A DNA stretch of 64,000 nucleotides from Streptococcus sp. bf_0095 (GCF_004166885.1 NZ_RCYU01000001.1:744001-808000); one strand, 5' to 3'. Shown: positions 17,212-27,477, counted from the stretch's first letter. A program made the numbers and translations. The notes: a model not told the origin generated them from the sequence alone.

Positions 17212-19551
17212 ATGGAAATGAATGAATTAAAGGGATTAACCCATGAAGAGGTCCGCAAAAAAATACAGCGTGGCCAAACCAACGAATTTAAAGCGAATAC
17301 CAGTACCAGTACCTGGCAAATCATCAAGCGCAATGTCTTCACCTTGTTTAATGCTTTGAACTTTGTGATCGCCCTCGCTTTGGTTGCGGTACAAGCCTGG
17401 AGCAATCTGGTCTTTTTTGCAGTCATCTGCTTTAATGCCTTATCCGGGATTGCTACAGAGCTCCGCGCTAAACGGATGATTGATAAATTGAACTTGATGA
17501 GTAAGGAGCTCGTCACTGTCATCCGAGCCGGGGAAGAGGAAACCATTGATCCAGAGGAAATCGTCCTTGGCGACCTGATTAAGCTATCTGCTGGAGACCA
17601 AATTCCGAGTGATGCCATCGTTCAAAAGGGAGTTGCTGAAGCCAACGAAGCCATGCTGACGGGAGAAAGTGACTTGGTTCTCAAGGAAGAGGGAGATGAA
17701 CTTCTATCCGGTAGCTTCTTAGCGAGTGGCCAGGTCTACGCTCGTGTCAAACGTGTGGGGGCCAATAACTATGCTAATAAATTGATGGTTGAGGCGAAAA
17801 CTCTCAAACCCATCAACTCTCGCATCCTCTACAATCTCGCAAAAATCTCTAGTTTTACTGGAAAGATTATTATCCCATTTGGAATCGCCCTCTTCTGTGA
17901 AGCCTTTTTGATTAAACTGCTTCCAGTGAAAGATTCTGTGATTACCTCTTCCACTGCTCTCCTGGGCATGTTGCCAAAAGGAATTGCCCTTCTGACAGTG
18001 ACCTCTCTCTTGACAGCCGTGATCAAGTTGGGGATGCGCAAGGTCTTGGTCCAAGAGATGTACTCTGTGGAAACCCTGGCTCGTGTCGATACTCTTTGTT
18101 TGGATAAGACAGGAACCATCACCCAAGGAAAAATGACCGTCAAAGGCATTCACTCCCTGTCTGAACACTTTTCTGAAGAAACTATCGAAGTTATTCTCGC
18201 TGCCTATATGCAAAATTCTGAGGATAACAACCCAACTGCCCAAGCTATCCGCAAAGCATATGGCGAGTTAGAACACGCTTATACAGCAGAATCAATCATT
18301 CCATTTTCAAGTGATCGAAAATGGGGGGCCATGACCCTGACCAACTTGGGGACCGTTTATTTAGGGGCCCCAGAAATGCTCCTCAAAGAAAATCCTCCAG
18401 CGGTATTGGAAGCCCAAGCCCATGGATCACGGGTCTTGATCTTAGCTCGCAGTGTGGAAGCCATTGATATGCATGATTTGACTTTGCCAAGTGATGTAGA
18501 AGCGATCGCCGTCATTGAAATCCTCGATCCAATCCGCGAAGGGGCTGCCGAAACCTTGGATTATCTTCGCTCCCAAGATGTAGATCTCAAAATCATCTCT
18601 GGTGATAATCCAGTCACTGTTTCTTACATTGCTAAGGAAGCTGGTTTTGAAAGCTACGAAAGTTATATTGACTGTTCTAAGATTGAGGACGATGAGTTGG
18701 TGGACCTAGCTGAAAGTACAGCCATTTTTGGACGGGTTTCTCCTCATCAAAAGAAACTCTTGATTCAAACCCTCAAGGCTGCTGGTCGAACCACTGCCAT
18801 GACAGGGGACGGGGTCAATGATATCCTAGCCTTACGAGAAGCTGACTGCTCCATCGTGATGGCCGAAGGCGATCCTGCAACTCGTCAAATTGCCAATCTC
18901 GTCTTGTTAAACTCTGACTTTAATGATGTTCCAGAAATTCTCTTTGAAGGTCGTCGGGTCGTCAATAACATTGGACGAATCGCTCCTATCTTCTTTATTA
19001 AGACGATCTACTCCTTCATTCTGGCGATTATTTGTATCGCAAGTGCCCTTTTATTTGACATCAACTACTTGTTGATCTTCCCATTTATTCCGATTCAGAT
19101 TACACTGATTGACCAGTTTGTCGAAGGATTCCCTCCATTTGTCTTGACCTTTGAACGAAACATTAAGCCAGTGGAAAAACACTTCCTCAAACGCTCCTTG
19201 CATCTGGCCTTACCAAATGCCTTGATGGTTGTCTTTAGCGTCTTATTTGTTCGTTTATGGGGAGCTCATCATGGCTGGTCTAGCCTGGACATGTCTACCC
19301 TTTCCTACTACTTGTTAGGATCTATTGGCTTCTTGTCCGTTATTCGGGCTTGCTTGCCACTCAATATCTGGCGAGGTCTCTTAATTATCTTCTCTGTCTG
19401 CGGTTTCTATCTCTCTGCCTTTTACTTGAAAGGTCTGATTGAAATCGGAACATTGACAGCTGTGACCTTCCCAGTCTACCTTGCCTTGATGGCTCTCTTT
19501 ACGGGAATCTTCATCTTGGCGACCATTTATCAAAAATATGAATTTGATTAA
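17212..19551 (+). CDS. HAD-type P-type cation ATPase, ion not determined
   Basis: A 779-residue E1-E2 ATPase. Actuator motif TGES at 150-153, phosphorylation motif D298-KTGT, hinge TGDGVNDILAL near residue 540, and about ten TM segments. In TM4 the family ion motif reads MLPKGI (253-258): a Lys stands where P2 calcium pumps have the Glu of PEGL. This resembles the CtpE-like group with variable PxG[IL] rather than classical SERCA types, so calcium, magnesium and manganese are all possible. Monocistronic, own terminator, divergent from plsC. Confidence 0.88.
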   Translation: MEMNELKGLTHEEVRKKIQRGQTNEFKANTSTSTWQIIKRNVFTLFNALNFVIALALVAVQAWSNLVFFAVICFNALSGIATELRAKRMIDKLNLMSKELVTVIRAGEEETIDPEEIVLGDLIKLSAGDQIPSDAIVQKGVAEANEAMLTGESDLVLKEEGDELLSGSFLASGQVYARVKRVGANNYANKLMVEAKTLKPINSRILYNLAKISSFTGKIIIPFGIALFCEAFLIKLLPVKDSVITSSTALLGMLPKGIALLTVTSLLTAVIKLGMRKVLVQEMYSVETLARVDTLCLDKTGTITQGKMTVKGIHSLSEHFSEETIEVILAAYMQNSEDNNPTAQAIRKAYGELEHAYTAESIIPFSSDRKWGAMTLTNLGTVYLGAPEMLLKENPPAVLEAQAHGSRVLILARSVEAIDMHDLTLPSDVEAIAVIEILDPIREGAAETLDYLRSQDVDLKIISGDNPVTVSYIAKEAGFESYESYIDCSKIEDDELVDLAESTAIFGRVSPHQKKLLIQTLKAAGRTTAMTGDGVNDILALREADCSIVMAEGDPATRQIANLVLLNSDFNDVPEILFEGRRVVNNIGRIAPIFFIKTIYSFILAIICIASALLFDINYLLIFPFIPIQITLIDQFVEGFPPFVLTFERNIKPVEKHFLKRSLHLALPNALMVVFSVLFVRLWGAHHGWSSLDMSTLSYYLLGSIGFLSVIRACLPLNIWRGLLIIFSVCGFYLSAFYLKGLIEIGTLTAVTFPVYLALMALFTGIFILATIYQKYEFD

Positions 19552-19564
19552 ACAACTCTTTGAT

Positions 19565-19597
19565 AAGGATGGAACAAAAGTTCTGTCCTTATTTTTT
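19565..19597 (+). terminator. Terminator of the P-type ATPase gene
   Basis: AAGGATGGAAC and GTTCTGTCCTT form an 11-bp stem (two G-U pairs) with an AAAA loop, followed by ATTTTTT. Confidence 0.85.
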
Positions 19598-19634
19598 CTT
19601 ATCCCTTTCTATGCTTTTCCCCGCCCTCTTTTCA

Positions 19635-19643
19635 TGCTATAAT
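19635..19643 (+). promoter_or_regulatory. Extended -10 promoter, leaderless start
   Basis: TGCTATAAT ends 6 nt before the ATG at 19650. The predicted start of transcription coincides with the start codon. Confidence 0.6.
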
Positions 19644-19649
19644 AGAGCC

Positions 19650-20396
19650 ATGAACGATATCGAATTAAAAGACGGCGAACGCGTCAACCAACTATTTTCT
19701 AGTGATGTAAAAATCATTCAAAACAGAGAGGTTTTTAGCTATTCTATTGATAGTGTCCTTTTGTCACGTTTTCCTAAGTTGCCCAACCGTGGTCTGATTG
19801 TCGATCTTTGTGCCGGCAATGGCGCTGTCGGACTCTTCGCTAGCACGCGCACCAAAGCAACCATCGTTGGAGTGGAGATTCAAGAAAGACTCGCCGACAT
19901 GGCAGAGCGTTCCATCCAATTGAATGGCCTCTCCGACCGTATGTCCATGATTACCGATGATTTAAAAAATTTGCCCCACCATTTCCCTGGTAGTAAAATC
20001 GACCTTATTCTCTGTAATCCTCCCTACTTTAAAGTGGACGAGCATTCCAATTTAAATGAGAGCCCTCATTATTTGCTAGCTCGTCACGAGATCACCACCA
20101 ATTTGGACCAAATTTGTCAAGTGGCCCAACGGACTCTCAAGTCCAATGGCCGACTCGTCATGGTACATCGTCCGGATCGCTTCTTAGATATCATTGAAAC
20201 CATGAAACACTACAATCTGGCTCCTAAACGGATTCAATTTGTCTATCCCAAGGTCCATAAAGATGCCAACATGCTTCTCATTGAGGCCATTAAAGATGGA
20301 TCGCGAGATGGTCTAAAAATTCTGCCTCCACTGTTCATCCATGAGGAAGATGGAAGCTATACGCCGGAGATTCATGAGATTTATTATGGAAACTAA
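19650..20396 (+). CDS. TrmN6-like tRNA1(Val) (adenine37-N6)-methyltransferase
   Basis: A 248-residue Rossmann-fold methyltransferase with SAM motif [14 protein letters not shown] (about 49-62) and the adenine-N6 catalytic motif NPPY (about 122-125). Homology is to YfiC/TrmN6-type enzymes; the streptococcal tRNA target is inferred. The start [10 protein letters not shown] is chosen because an extended -10 promoter ends just before it; the 30-codon upstream extension would lie in the promoter and terminator. It overlaps the next gene by 11 bp. Confidence 0.85.
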   Translation: MNDIELKDGERVNQLFSSDVKIIQNREVFSYSIDSVLLSRFPKLPNRGLIVDLCAGNGAVGLFASTRTKATIVGVEIQERLADMAERSIQLNGLSDRMSMITDDLKNLPHHFPGSKIDLILCNPPYFKVDEHSNLNESPHYLLARHEITTNLDQICQVAQRTLKSNGRLVMVHRPDRFLDIIETMKHYNLAPKRIQFVYPKVHKDANMLLIEAIKDGSRDGLKILPPLFIHEEDGSYTPEIHEIYYGN

Positions 20397-20658
20397 AGCT
20401 TATATGTATGTAGTCCAGTGTGCAGATGGGACCCTTTATACTGGCTACACCACCGATATCGAACGCCGTATCAAAACCCACAATGCTGGCAAAGGCGCCA
20501 AATATACACGTCCCAGACTTCCTGTGACCTTGATCTACCAAGAGTCTTTCCCCGACAAAAGAGCTGCTATGTCAGCCGAAGCACTCTTTAAACGGAAGAG
20601 CCGAGAGGAAAAACTGACCTATATCAAGCATCAACAATCTAAACTAGATCCAGAATAG
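20386..20658 (+). CDS. GIY-YIG nuclease-like protein (UPF0213)
   Basis: A 90-residue single-domain GIY-YIG protein: [23 protein letters not shown] supplies the motif (VVQ...YTG), followed by the HN and AKYTR segments and a Glu in [10 protein letters not shown]. Members such as YazA/YhbQ are of uncertain role. Chosen start [10 protein letters not shown] overlaps the methyltransferase stop, so translation is coupled; the 15-codon extension shown by the longer frame lies wholly inside the upstream gene. Confidence 0.88.
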   Translation: METKAYMYVVQCADGTLYTGYTTDIERRIKTHNAGKGAKYTRPRLPVTLIYQESFPDKRAAMSAEALFKRKSREEKLTYIKHQQSKLDPE

Positions 20659-20698
20659 AGGTAACCTAAATGATCTAACAATCATCTGTTTGCATGCT

Positions 20699-20728
20699 AA
20701 AAGGAGCCACAAGAGCTCCTTTTTTTAA
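20699..20728. terminator. Convergent terminator
   Basis: AAAAGGAGC/GCTCCTTTT stem with a 7-nt loop and T/A runs on both sides, between the GIY-YIG gene and the GNAT gene. Confidence 0.85.
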
Positions 20729-20732
20729 TCAT

Positions 20733-21371
20733 CTAGGATTCGTCATCAAGGGTCTTCAAAAATGCCCAATTTCCAACACTTTGTTTTCCATAGTCAAGCA
20801 CCATAGAATCTAATAGAACGAATTCATTTTTTTCATAGAAAAAGACATTTTGCTGGGTACTGGTAATCAAGCCTAGACGCTTACAACCTTTGGCCTTGAC
20901 GTAAGGCTCAATCCCGTTTTGGAGAAAATGACTACCAACACCTTGGCCCTGAATAGTTGGGCTCACAGCAAACATCATTAAATACCAGTCGAAGTTTCCG
21001 GATTTTTTCAAATGTTGCTCCGAACGCTCCACCAGGTCCAGATATTTCATTAATTTCCAAGGGCTAATGTAACGGAATAACTTAAAAATTCCATTTAGTA
21101 GGTAAGAGACCATTGAGAAATCTTTTTGTTGCAAGAGTCCTACAGCTATAATTTCTCCATCTCGTTCAGCAACTAGGCAAGTTTCCCCTTTGATGTAGAG
21201 CTTGACTAACAAGGTATGCAATAGCTCAATAAAGGCCGGAAAGTATTCAGGCTTTTTTAAATCTTCTTTAATGACGGTTAAAAATGGATAATTCATAAAA
21301 GCATCAGCGCAGACTTTTCCAATTAGCTTGTACTCATCTAGCCTTGCTTCTCTATATACGATCCTTTCCAT
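20733..21371 (-). CDS. GNAT-family N-acetyltransferase
   Basis: A 212-residue acetyltransferase. The acetyl-CoA motif A is SPTIQGQGVGSHFLQNGI at about 136-153, preceded by strand MMFAVSP. The substrate cannot be told. Single gene with AAGGAG ribosome site, its own TATAAT and a shared terminator. Confidence 0.85.
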   Translation of the reverse strand: MERIVYREARLDEYKLIGKVCADAFMNYPFLTVIKEDLKKPEYFPAFIELLHTLLVKLYIKGETCLVAERDGEIIAVGLLQQKDFSMVSYLLNGIFKLFRYISPWKLMKYLDLVERSEQHLKKSGNFDWYLMMFAVSPTIQGQGVGSHFLQNGIEPYVKAKGCKRLGLITSTQQNVFFYEKNEFVLLDSMVLDYGKQSVGNWAFLKTLDDES

Positions 21372-21399
21372 ACGCCAACTCCTTCATTCTAATAAGTCC

Positions 21400-21405
21400 A
21401 TTATA
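21400..21405 (-). promoter_or_regulatory. -10 box of GNAT gene
   Basis: TATAAT on the minus strand, 28 bp upstream of the ATG. The rest of the gap up to 21559 shows no further feature. Confidence 0.5.
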
Positions 21406-21559
21406 CTGTAAAATACTCTTTTTTTCGATTGCAATATGAAATTATCACATAAATTCTTACAAATCCGAAGCCATTTGAATAGTGAATGAAAGCTTAATCA
21501 GATTTATGAACATTGGGAACCAATTTTTGATGAATGACGGAACTACTCCTGCATAGAAA

Positions 21560-21600
21560 CAAAAAAATAGTCCTTCTAGATTTTTCTAGAAAGACTATTT
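21560..21600 (-). terminator. Terminator of the gat-lac operon
   Basis: AAATAGTC-tt-TCTAGA pairs with TCTAGA-ag-GACTATTT around AAAA, followed by TTTTTTTG on the minus strand. Confidence 0.85.
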
Positions 21601-21622
21601 GATACGTTAGGAACTAAGAAAA

Positions 21623-22603
21623 TTAAATACGCTCTTTCCAAGAAGTTGCGACTTGGTCTAAGACTTGGTTGAGCTCTTCAATGTTGCGACGACCTTCTGT
21701 ACGGAGCCATTCACGAGCTGCTGCTTCGCCATTCTTGATGTAGGCTTCTACAGATCCAGCCCAAGTTGCACGACCACAAAGGACCCCGTTGAAGTTCGCG
21801 CCTGCTTCATGCGCAAAGACGAGGGTTTCTTGGAAAAGTTTGGCAGAAACACCTGCACTCAAGTAGATGTATGGAAGGTTAGTTGCTTCTTCTTGTTCTT
21901 TAAAGAAGGCAGCAGCTTCTTCACGGCTATGAACGATTTCTCCATCTCCAAAACCTTCAACGTATTTGACATTGACTGGCACTTCTACCTTCAAGACATC
22001 GATGTTGAAGCGTGGGTCTGAGAAGACTTTCATAGCTTCGATGACCTTACGAGGTTTTACTTTCGCATATTCTACAGATCCGGCATCCGCGATTTTTTCA
22101 TCATAAGCCAAGATTTCAAGGAAGAATGGAATTTCTTCTGCAACACATTCTGAACCAATGCGTTCGATGTAGGCTTGTTTTTCTTGGTTAAGTTCTTCTG
22201 CACTATCCACATCATAGTAGAGCAAGAATTTCACTGCATCTGCACCCTGTTCTTTGATGCGTTTAGCTGACCAAAGGTTAAGGCAGTCTGGCAGACGCTT
22301 GGTGCTAGAAGTGTCGTAGCCAGTTTTTTCATAAGCCAACAAGAGACCTGCTTCTGCATCCAAGACCTTAGTAGCAGGAAGTCCATACTCAGGATCCAAG
22401 AGCATAGAAGATGCGAATGGTGTCAATTCTTCAGCCACCAAGACCTTCAATTCTTCCATTTGAGCCACTGTTGGTTCTGTATCTTGGTACTGAGCCATGA
22501 GGCGTTTCAAGGCACCACGTTGGTCAAAGGCCAAGGCTGAAATCACACCCTCTTTGGTGCTCAATTTTTCTAAATAGTTGCGTTTTTGTTCTGTTAATAC
22601 CAT
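21623..22603 (-). CDS. lacD: Tagatose-1,6-bisphosphate aldolase
   Basis: A 326-residue class I aldolase of the LacD family that splits tagatose 1,6-bisphosphate into dihydroxyacetone phosphate and glyceraldehyde 3-phosphate. Family segments [13 protein letters not shown] (about 23-35), VKFLLYYD (125-132, holding the Schiff-base Lys region) and [14 protein letters not shown] are visible. Length is standard. Last gene of the operon, one base after lacC. Confidence 0.96.
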   Translation of the reverse strand: MVLTEQKRNYLEKLSTKEGVISALAFDQRGALKRLMAQYQDTEPTVAQMEELKVLVAEELTPFASSMLLDPEYGLPATKVLDAEAGLLLAYEKTGYDTSSTKRLPDCLNLWSAKRIKEQGADAVKFLLYYDVDSAEELNQEKQAYIERIGSECVAEEIPFFLEILAYDEKIADAGSVEYAKVKPRKVIEAMKVFSDPRFNIDVLKVEVPVNVKYVEGFGDGEIVHSREEAAAFFKEQEEATNLPYIYLSAGVSAKLFQETLVFAHEAGANFNGVLCGRATWAGSVEAYIKNGEAAAREWLRTEGRRNIEELNQVLDQVATSWKERI

Positions 22604-22604
22604 C

Positions 22605-23534
22605 TTATACCTCTTTTACAATTATATTCTGATACAAATCATCGTAGTGGGCCATATTGACATGCCCTGTCATCTTTTCTTGGGCATTTAGCATCCCTAA
22701 GACCATAGCATGGGTCAAGAGGGCCGCGTCATCTTTTCCGCTACTGAGGGCGGCAGAGATCCCAGCCACGGTTGAATCTCCAGATCCCACTGGATTGACC
22801 ACTTCTATTTTTGGAATATCGACCTTATAGAAGCTGTCCCCATGTTTGGCAAAGGCACCATCTCCACCTAAGGAGACGATAATCCATTCGATTCCTTCAA
22901 ACAGTGGGTCTTTCAAAACTTCTTTTAAGTCCTCAAAATCCGCTGAAACATCCCGTCCTAAGAGTTGAGATAATTCTTCGCGATTGGGTTTAATCACCGT
23001 TGGTTTGAATGGTGAGTGAAGGACCGCTTCTAAAGATTTGCCTGATGAATCAAGTACAACCTTGCGTCCTGCTTCTTTTGCAATCTCAATTAGGCTCGCA
23101 TAATAGTCCACTGGTAGCCCTGTAGGAAGACTCCCCGAAATAGCAATCACATCCGCTGTCGGCATGAGGAGTTTGAAATGATGAAGGAATCCTAAAGCTT
23201 CCGTCCGGATAATTTCTGGACCCGCTTCTAAGATTTCTGTTTGATTTCCTTCATGCAAGATGGCGATACAGTTCCGCGTATCTCCCAGGATATCATAGAA
23301 GAAGGATTGGACATCTCGTGGAAGATGGGTCTTGATGAATTGACCATTGGTCCCCCCAACAAAACCTGTTGCTCCAACTGTTTCACCGCTCTCAGCTAGG
23401 ACACGGGTGACATTTAACCCTTTCCCACCAGCCGTCTTAGAAACTTCCGACACACGATTCACAGTATCCAACTTTAATTCTTCCAAGGGATAAGAAATAT
23501 CAATGGAAGGATTCAAGGTGACAGTTAAGATCAT
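22605..23534 (-). CDS. lacC: Tagatose-6-phosphate kinase
   Basis: A 309-residue PfkB-family kinase making tagatose 1,6-bisphosphate. N-terminal [15 protein letters not shown] (about 37-51) and the C-terminal PfkB signature [17 protein letters not shown] with catalytic Asp are intact. It lies between lacB and lacD with near-zero spacing, so translation is coupled. Confidence 0.95.
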   Translation of the reverse strand: MILTVTLNPSIDISYPLEELKLDTVNRVSEVSKTAGGKGLNVTRVLAESGETVGATGFVGGTNGQFIKTHLPRDVQSFFYDILGDTRNCIAILHEGNQTEILEAGPEIIRTEALGFLHHFKLLMPTADVIAISGSLPTGLPVDYYASLIEIAKEAGRKVVLDSSGKSLEAVLHSPFKPTVIKPNREELSQLLGRDVSADFEDLKEVLKDPLFEGIEWIIVSLGGDGAFAKHGDSFYKVDIPKIEVVNPVGSGDSTVAGISAALSSGKDDAALLTHAMVLGMLNAQEKMTGHVNMAHYDDLYQNIIVKEV

Positions 23535-23545
23535 ATCCTCACCTC

Positions 23546-24061
23546 TTAGTCGTGGTATTCACCACGATCCCATTTTTCAAGGAATTCTGTAAAGAAGTCT
23601 GCATCCTCTTGGTGATCATTATGGGTTTCCAAATGTTGAATCTTGGCAATCAATTTCTTGTTTTCTTCACTTGGTTTGTATTCTGCATGAATGAAAGCTT
23701 CAATGATATCACACATGAGCAACTCACCGGTTACTTTCCCACCAAAACCAATCACGTTGGCATTCAACTCTTCTTTCGCATAAAGAGCAGTTGTCATGTC
23801 GCGAACCAAGGCTGAACGGATTCCAGGAACCTTGTTAACAGCGTTGTTAATTCCAACACCAGTACCACAGATACATACTCCAAGATCTGCTTGACCACTA
23901 GCGACTGCTTCTCCGACTTTTTTCCCAAAAATTGGGTAGTGGGTACGTGCATGGTCATAGGTTCCGAAGTCAAGGACTTCATAACCTTTTGATTTCAAAA
24001 ATTCAGAAACAGCCATTTTTTCATTTGTGACAATATGGTCACATCCAATTGCAATTTTCAT
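23546..24061 (-). CDS. lacB: Galactose-6-phosphate isomerase subunit LacB
   Basis: A 171-residue subunit of the heteromeric isomerase that converts galactose 6-phosphate to tagatose 6-phosphate. It has the RpiB/LacAB fold with [14 protein letters not shown] at the N-terminus and the [17 protein letters not shown] loop carrying the active-site Cys. The start MKIAIGCDH follows AGGGGAGGAGT; the 23-codon upstream extension overlaps lacA and is rejected. Confidence 0.96.
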   Translation of the reverse strand: MKIAIGCDHIVTNEKMAVSEFLKSKGYEVLDFGTYDHARTHYPIFGKKVGEAVASGQADLGVCICGTGVGINNAVNKVPGIRSALVRDMTTALYAKEELNANVIGFGGKVTGELLMCDIIEAFIHAEYKPSEENKKLIAKIQHLETHNDHQEDADFFTEFLEKWDRGEYHD

Positions 24062-24077
24062 TCGTTTACTCCTCCCC

Positions 24078-24503
24078 TTAGCACATCTTGTTGAGCATAT
24101 CGACACGGATTTGGTGGCGACCGCCGTCATACTTACCGTTTACAAAACCTTTGGCGATATTTTTGGCCAATTGGTCACCCACGATTTGAGCACCCATGGT
24201 GATCATGCGAGAATTGTTGTGGCCACGAGTCATGTAGGCAGAACGCTCATCTGAAACTTCTGCCGCAACCATTCCTTTAATTTTAGTAGCGACCATGAAT
24301 GGACCAGCACCATAGGCATCAATGACGATACCAAGATTGTCTTCTGCTTGTTTGACTTCCTTAGCGACAGCCAAAGTCACATCGACAAAGTCTTGCCCTT
24401 CTTCTGTCACATCCACCACTTGGAAACCTTCTGCTTCCAAATATTCTTTGACTACTTCTTTTAAGCGGATACCTGCTGCATCCGCACCAATAATAACTGA
24501 CAT
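24078..24503 (-). CDS. lacA: Galactose-6-phosphate isomerase subunit LacA
   Basis: A 141-residue partner of Lac[23 protein letters not shown] begins the RpiB fold, and [17 protein letters not shown] lacks the catalytic Cys seen in LacB, as usual for LacA. Both subunits are needed for activity. Ribosome site AAGAAGGAG. Confidence 0.95.
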   Translation of the reverse strand: MSVIIGADAAGIRLKEVVKEYLEAEGFQVVDVTEEGQDFVDVTLAVAKEVKQAEDNLGIVIDAYGAGPFMVATKIKGMVAAEVSDERSAYMTRGHNNSRMITMGAQIVGDQLAKNIAKGFVNGKYDGGRHQIRVDMLNKMC

Positions 24504-24572
24504 ATTATGCTCCTTCTTTTAATTCATTTTTCAATCAAATACAGAAACTTCTATATTCAACAACATTATTTT

Positions 24573-25457
24573 CTATAAAATTTCGATTTCAAAACTAAGT
24601 TCTGCTTCTTGACCTGCTGGCAAAAGTCGAACTTGCTTTTTATATTCCAAATAATCACTCTCTTCAAGGGAAGTGGATAAACCAGACCAAGGCTCTAAAG
24701 CGATAAAAGGTCCTTTATTTGGTGTTGTCCAGATAATCAAGTTTGAAAAATCTGGAAAATGAAGGCTTACTCCTTTTTCGTGCTTTTTAGAGCGGAGGAT
24801 CACCCTTCTTGATTGTAAGCAATCTAAGGTGATGGCATCCTTTTGGAAGAGATCGTAATCGAGATTTAGGATTTTCTCTTGCTGTAAGAAAGGTGTCCGA
24901 TCAAAGACGTTTAGCAAGCCTGTCTCTGGATAGGATTTAGGAATACTACAGGTCTCTTCTTGTTCGAATTCCAGGTAGTAATCTTCAAATCCTTCATCCG
25001 CCAGTAACGGACAATTAAATCCTGGATGGCCACCAACGAAAAAGGGCATGACTCCTTCCTCACCAAGATGGTGAACCCGATAGGTTACTTGAATCTTCTT
25101 ACCAAGTAATTGATAAGAAATTTCTAATCTGAAATGATAGGGATATTGCTGATACATTTCTTCCGTATCTTCTATCCCAAAAGTCACCCGATCTTCTGTT
25201 TGCTCTACCAGCTCAAAGTTTTTCTTGCGAACCAGCCCGTGGCGAGGGATCTTCCCAACACCTTGAGGGCGATACATGGTTGTATCATTTCGAACCGAAC
25301 CACAGATAGGAAAGAGAACTGGGGCTTGGCCACTCCAATACTGAGCATCACCCTGCCAAAGATATTCGATACCTTCCTGATCCTTGATAGAGGTCAGCTC
25401 ACCACCTAACTCCTTGAAACAAACTTCCAGATCATTATTTTTTAAAGCTATCCTCAT
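24573..25457 (-). CDS. lacX: Aldose 1-epimerase-like protein (LacX)
   Basis: A 294-residue galactose-mutarotase-fold protein with the family pattern PICGSVRN near the N-terminus and FVGGHPGFNCPL in the middle, the latter carrying the probable catalytic His. Proteins named LacX accompany lac operons in lactic acid bacteria; the real substrate may be a sugar phosphate. It sits between the PTS genes and lacA, after a hairpin that may dampen read-through from gatC. Confidence 0.87.
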   Translation of the reverse strand: MRIALKNNDLEVCFKELGGELTSIKDQEGIEYLWQGDAQYWSGQAPVLFPICGSVRNDTTMYRPQGVGKIPRHGLVRKKNFELVEQTEDRVTFGIEDTEEMYQQYPYHFRLEISYQLLGKKIQVTYRVHHLGEEGVMPFFVGGHPGFNCPLLADEGFEDYYLEFEQEETCSIPKSYPETGLLNVFDRTPFLQQEKILNLDYDLFQKDAITLDCLQSRRVILRSKKHEKGVSLHFPDFSNLIIWTTPNKGPFIALEPWSGLSTSLEESDYLEYKKQVRLLPAGQEAELSFEIEIL

Positions 25458-25484
25458 ATTTCACTCCTTAGCATGTTATTTTAG

Positions 25485-25535
25485 AGAAAAAACTAGGCTA
25501 CCCCTCCATGTCTGGAAAATTGATACCCTAGTTTT
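25485..25535 (-). terminator. Intra-operon terminator/attenuator between gatC and lacX
   Basis: AAAACTAGG pairs with CCTAGTTTT across a ~29-nt loop, followed by TTC on the minus strand. The stem is good; the T tract is inside the stem, so leakiness is likely. Confidence 0.55.
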
Positions 25536-25560
25536 ATCAAGTTACATATTTAGGAGCGGA

Positions 25561-27036
25561 TTATTTTGCATTTGCTGCGTATTCTTCGTTACGTTTGATC
25601 ATTTGTTTTCTGTACCATGCAAAGATTCCAACGTAGAATGCTAAGAAGGCAACAACACCAATAATCAATTTAATATCACCAGTTGTTGCATTACCGATTG
25701 TCCAACCAAGCAATTTTTCAACAGGTCCTTCAAGAGTTGAGTGAGTGATCAATTGAGCTTTGTCAACTCCTTCTGGAAAGGCTTTTACACTTTTCGCCAA
25801 TTCAGTAGCGAATGGTGCGATAAGAGTACCTGAAAGAAGGAAGAGTGGCAACAAGAGTGTTCCAAACACGATCATACGGATCAATTTACCACGTGTTACA
25901 ACCAACAAAGCTGGAGTCACACCCATAGCGATGATCCCTGCAAGTGGCAAGATACCATTTCCGACTTTAGAAAGAAGCACTGCTTCGATCAACATGATTG
26001 GTGCAAGTACGTTTGCACAAGCCCAGATTTCTGCACGACCAGCGATAAATGGCCAGTCCAAACCGATATTGAATTTACGTCCTTGAAGACGTTTAGTAGC
26101 AACGTTTGTAATACCTTGTGACAATGGTTCTACCGCTGCGATGAACCAAGAACCGATCAATGAGAACAATTCCAAGCAGACACCGGCAGTCAAACCAAGG
26201 CTCAACCAACCTTTAATAACCAATTCCCAAGTTTTAGCATCAGCTACATCAGCAACTGGATGTGGAGTACCCATGATACCGATGACGATACCAAGAAGGA
26301 AACCGATGAAGAATTTAGATCCCCAGAAACCAATTTTCTTGTTCAATTTAGCTGCGTCAAAGTCGTATTTGTCAAGACCTGGGAAGAATTTGTCAAAGAT
26401 TTTATCCAAAACCATGATGATTGGGTTCATCATGTAGTTCATGTGAGTTGAAGTCATAGGTGATGAACTTGGTGCATTCAACAAATCGTCAAATGTTGGT
26501 TTCATCAAGTCTGAGTTGATGATTTTCATAATCCCTACAAGAACAACTGCAAGAGTGGCAACTAAGAGGGAAACTCCTGCGCTAACTCCATTTTTATCCG
26601 CATACCATTTAATCAAAAGACCTGTGATAGACAAGTGCCAGATATCAAAGATATCGACATCAAGTGTATCTGTTTTCTTCATTGCAAGCATGACAATGTT
26701 GACAACCAACATAACTAGCAAGAAGTAAAGTGTCCAGGCAGACCCCCAAGTGATGGTCGCAAGTGGTGCCCAACCAACGTCTGTGATATTCAATTGAATA
26801 CCAGTGTTCTCAACGAATTTTGCAAGAGACGCTGAGAAAGCGCCATTCAACATACCGATGATTGCACCGATACCTGTAAGGGCGATGGCAAGTTTAATAC
26901 CACCTTCAAGCGCTTTGGAGAATTTCACTCCAAACAAAAGTGCCAATAGAGTTAGGACGATCAACATGATGATCGGTGCACCCATATCTAGAATGGGTTT
27001 GAAAAACTTATTGGCAAAATCGATAATGCCATTCAT
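25561..27036 (-). CDS. gatC: PTS galactitol/galactose transporter subunit IIC
   Basis: A 491-residue membrane permease of the galactitol (Gat) PTS family with about ten to twelve hydrophobic segments. GatC-type features include an N-terminal MNGIIDFANKFFKPILDMGAP and the loop GLDWPFIAGRAEIWACAN. Joined to lacABCD, the imported sugar is most likely galactose, as shown for the Gat-type galactose PTS of S. gordonii lac genes; galactitol remains possible. Confidence 0.9.
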   Translation of the reverse strand: MNGIIDFANKFFKPILDMGAPIIMLIVLTLLALLFGVKFSKALEGGIKLAIALTGIGAIIGMLNGAFSASLAKFVENTGIQLNITDVGWAPLATITWGSAWTLYFLLVMLVVNIVMLAMKKTDTLDVDIFDIWHLSITGLLIKWYADKNGVSAGVSLLVATLAVVLVGIMKIINSDLMKPTFDDLLNAPSSSPMTSTHMNYMMNPIIMVLDKIFDKFFPGLDKYDFDAAKLNKKIGFWGSKFFIGFLLGIVIGIMGTPHPVADVADAKTWELVIKGWLSLGLTAGVCLELFSLIGSWFIAAVEPLSQGITNVATKRLQGRKFNIGLDWPFIAGRAEIWACANVLAPIMLIEAVLLSKVGNGILPLAGIIAMGVTPALLVVTRGKLIRMIVFGTLLLPLFLLSGTLIAPFATELAKSVKAFPEGVDKAQLITHSTLEGPVEKLLGWTIGNATTGDIKLIIGVVAFLAFYVGIFAWYRKQMIKRNEEYAANAK

Positions 27037-27101
27037 AATAAATCCTCCCGATTTATATTTTTATATTTTACAAAATTAAGAATGTCAGCAATTCCAGGCA
27101 T

Positions 27102-27115
27102 AGGAACCGCTTACA
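27102..27115 (-). promoter_or_regulatory. cre-like site between gatB and gatC
   Basis: TGTAAGCGGTTCCT matches 13 of 14 positions of the CcpA consensus. Being inside the operon, it could act as a transcription roadblock. Confidence 0.5.
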
Positions 27116-27132
27116 AAATACAGATAAACGAA

Positions 27133-27438
27133 TTAGCTTAAACCGTGTTCTTTGATGGCTGCTTCGATATTGTCATATACCGGAGCGCTCATAGCTGGAA
27201 TACGGAATAAGATTGGACCAGCTTCAACTACTGGAATACCAGGATCAAAGCCTAAATCTGTTGCAGCGATTGGTGTAAAGATATCATAACCTTTAATCAA
27301 ATCTTCATTCACATCTTTTACCATTACCGCATCACATTGTACATCATATCCACGGTTTGAAAGCTCTTCTTCTAGAGCGCTTTTGATTTGGTGGCTTGAG
27401 TTAACCCCTGCACCACAGGCAGCTAAAATTTTAATCAT
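27133..27438 (-). CDS. gatB: PTS galactitol/galactose subunit IIB
   Basis: A 101-residue phosphocarrier with the IIB loop IKILAACGAGVNSS; Cys8 is the phosphorylated residue. The ATG at 27438 is preceded by GGAGGT; the ATG 15 bases upstream overlaps that ribosome site and is rejected. It passes phosphate from GatA to the sugar on GatC. Confidence 0.93.
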   Translation of the reverse strand: MIKILAACGAGVNSSHQIKSALEEELSNRGYDVQCDAVMVKDVNEDLIKGYDIFTPIAATDLGFDPGIPVVEAGPILFRIPAMSAPVYDNIEAAIKEHGLS

Positions 27439-27477
27439 TTGAATGACCTCCATTATAAATATTTTTAATTTTTACTA

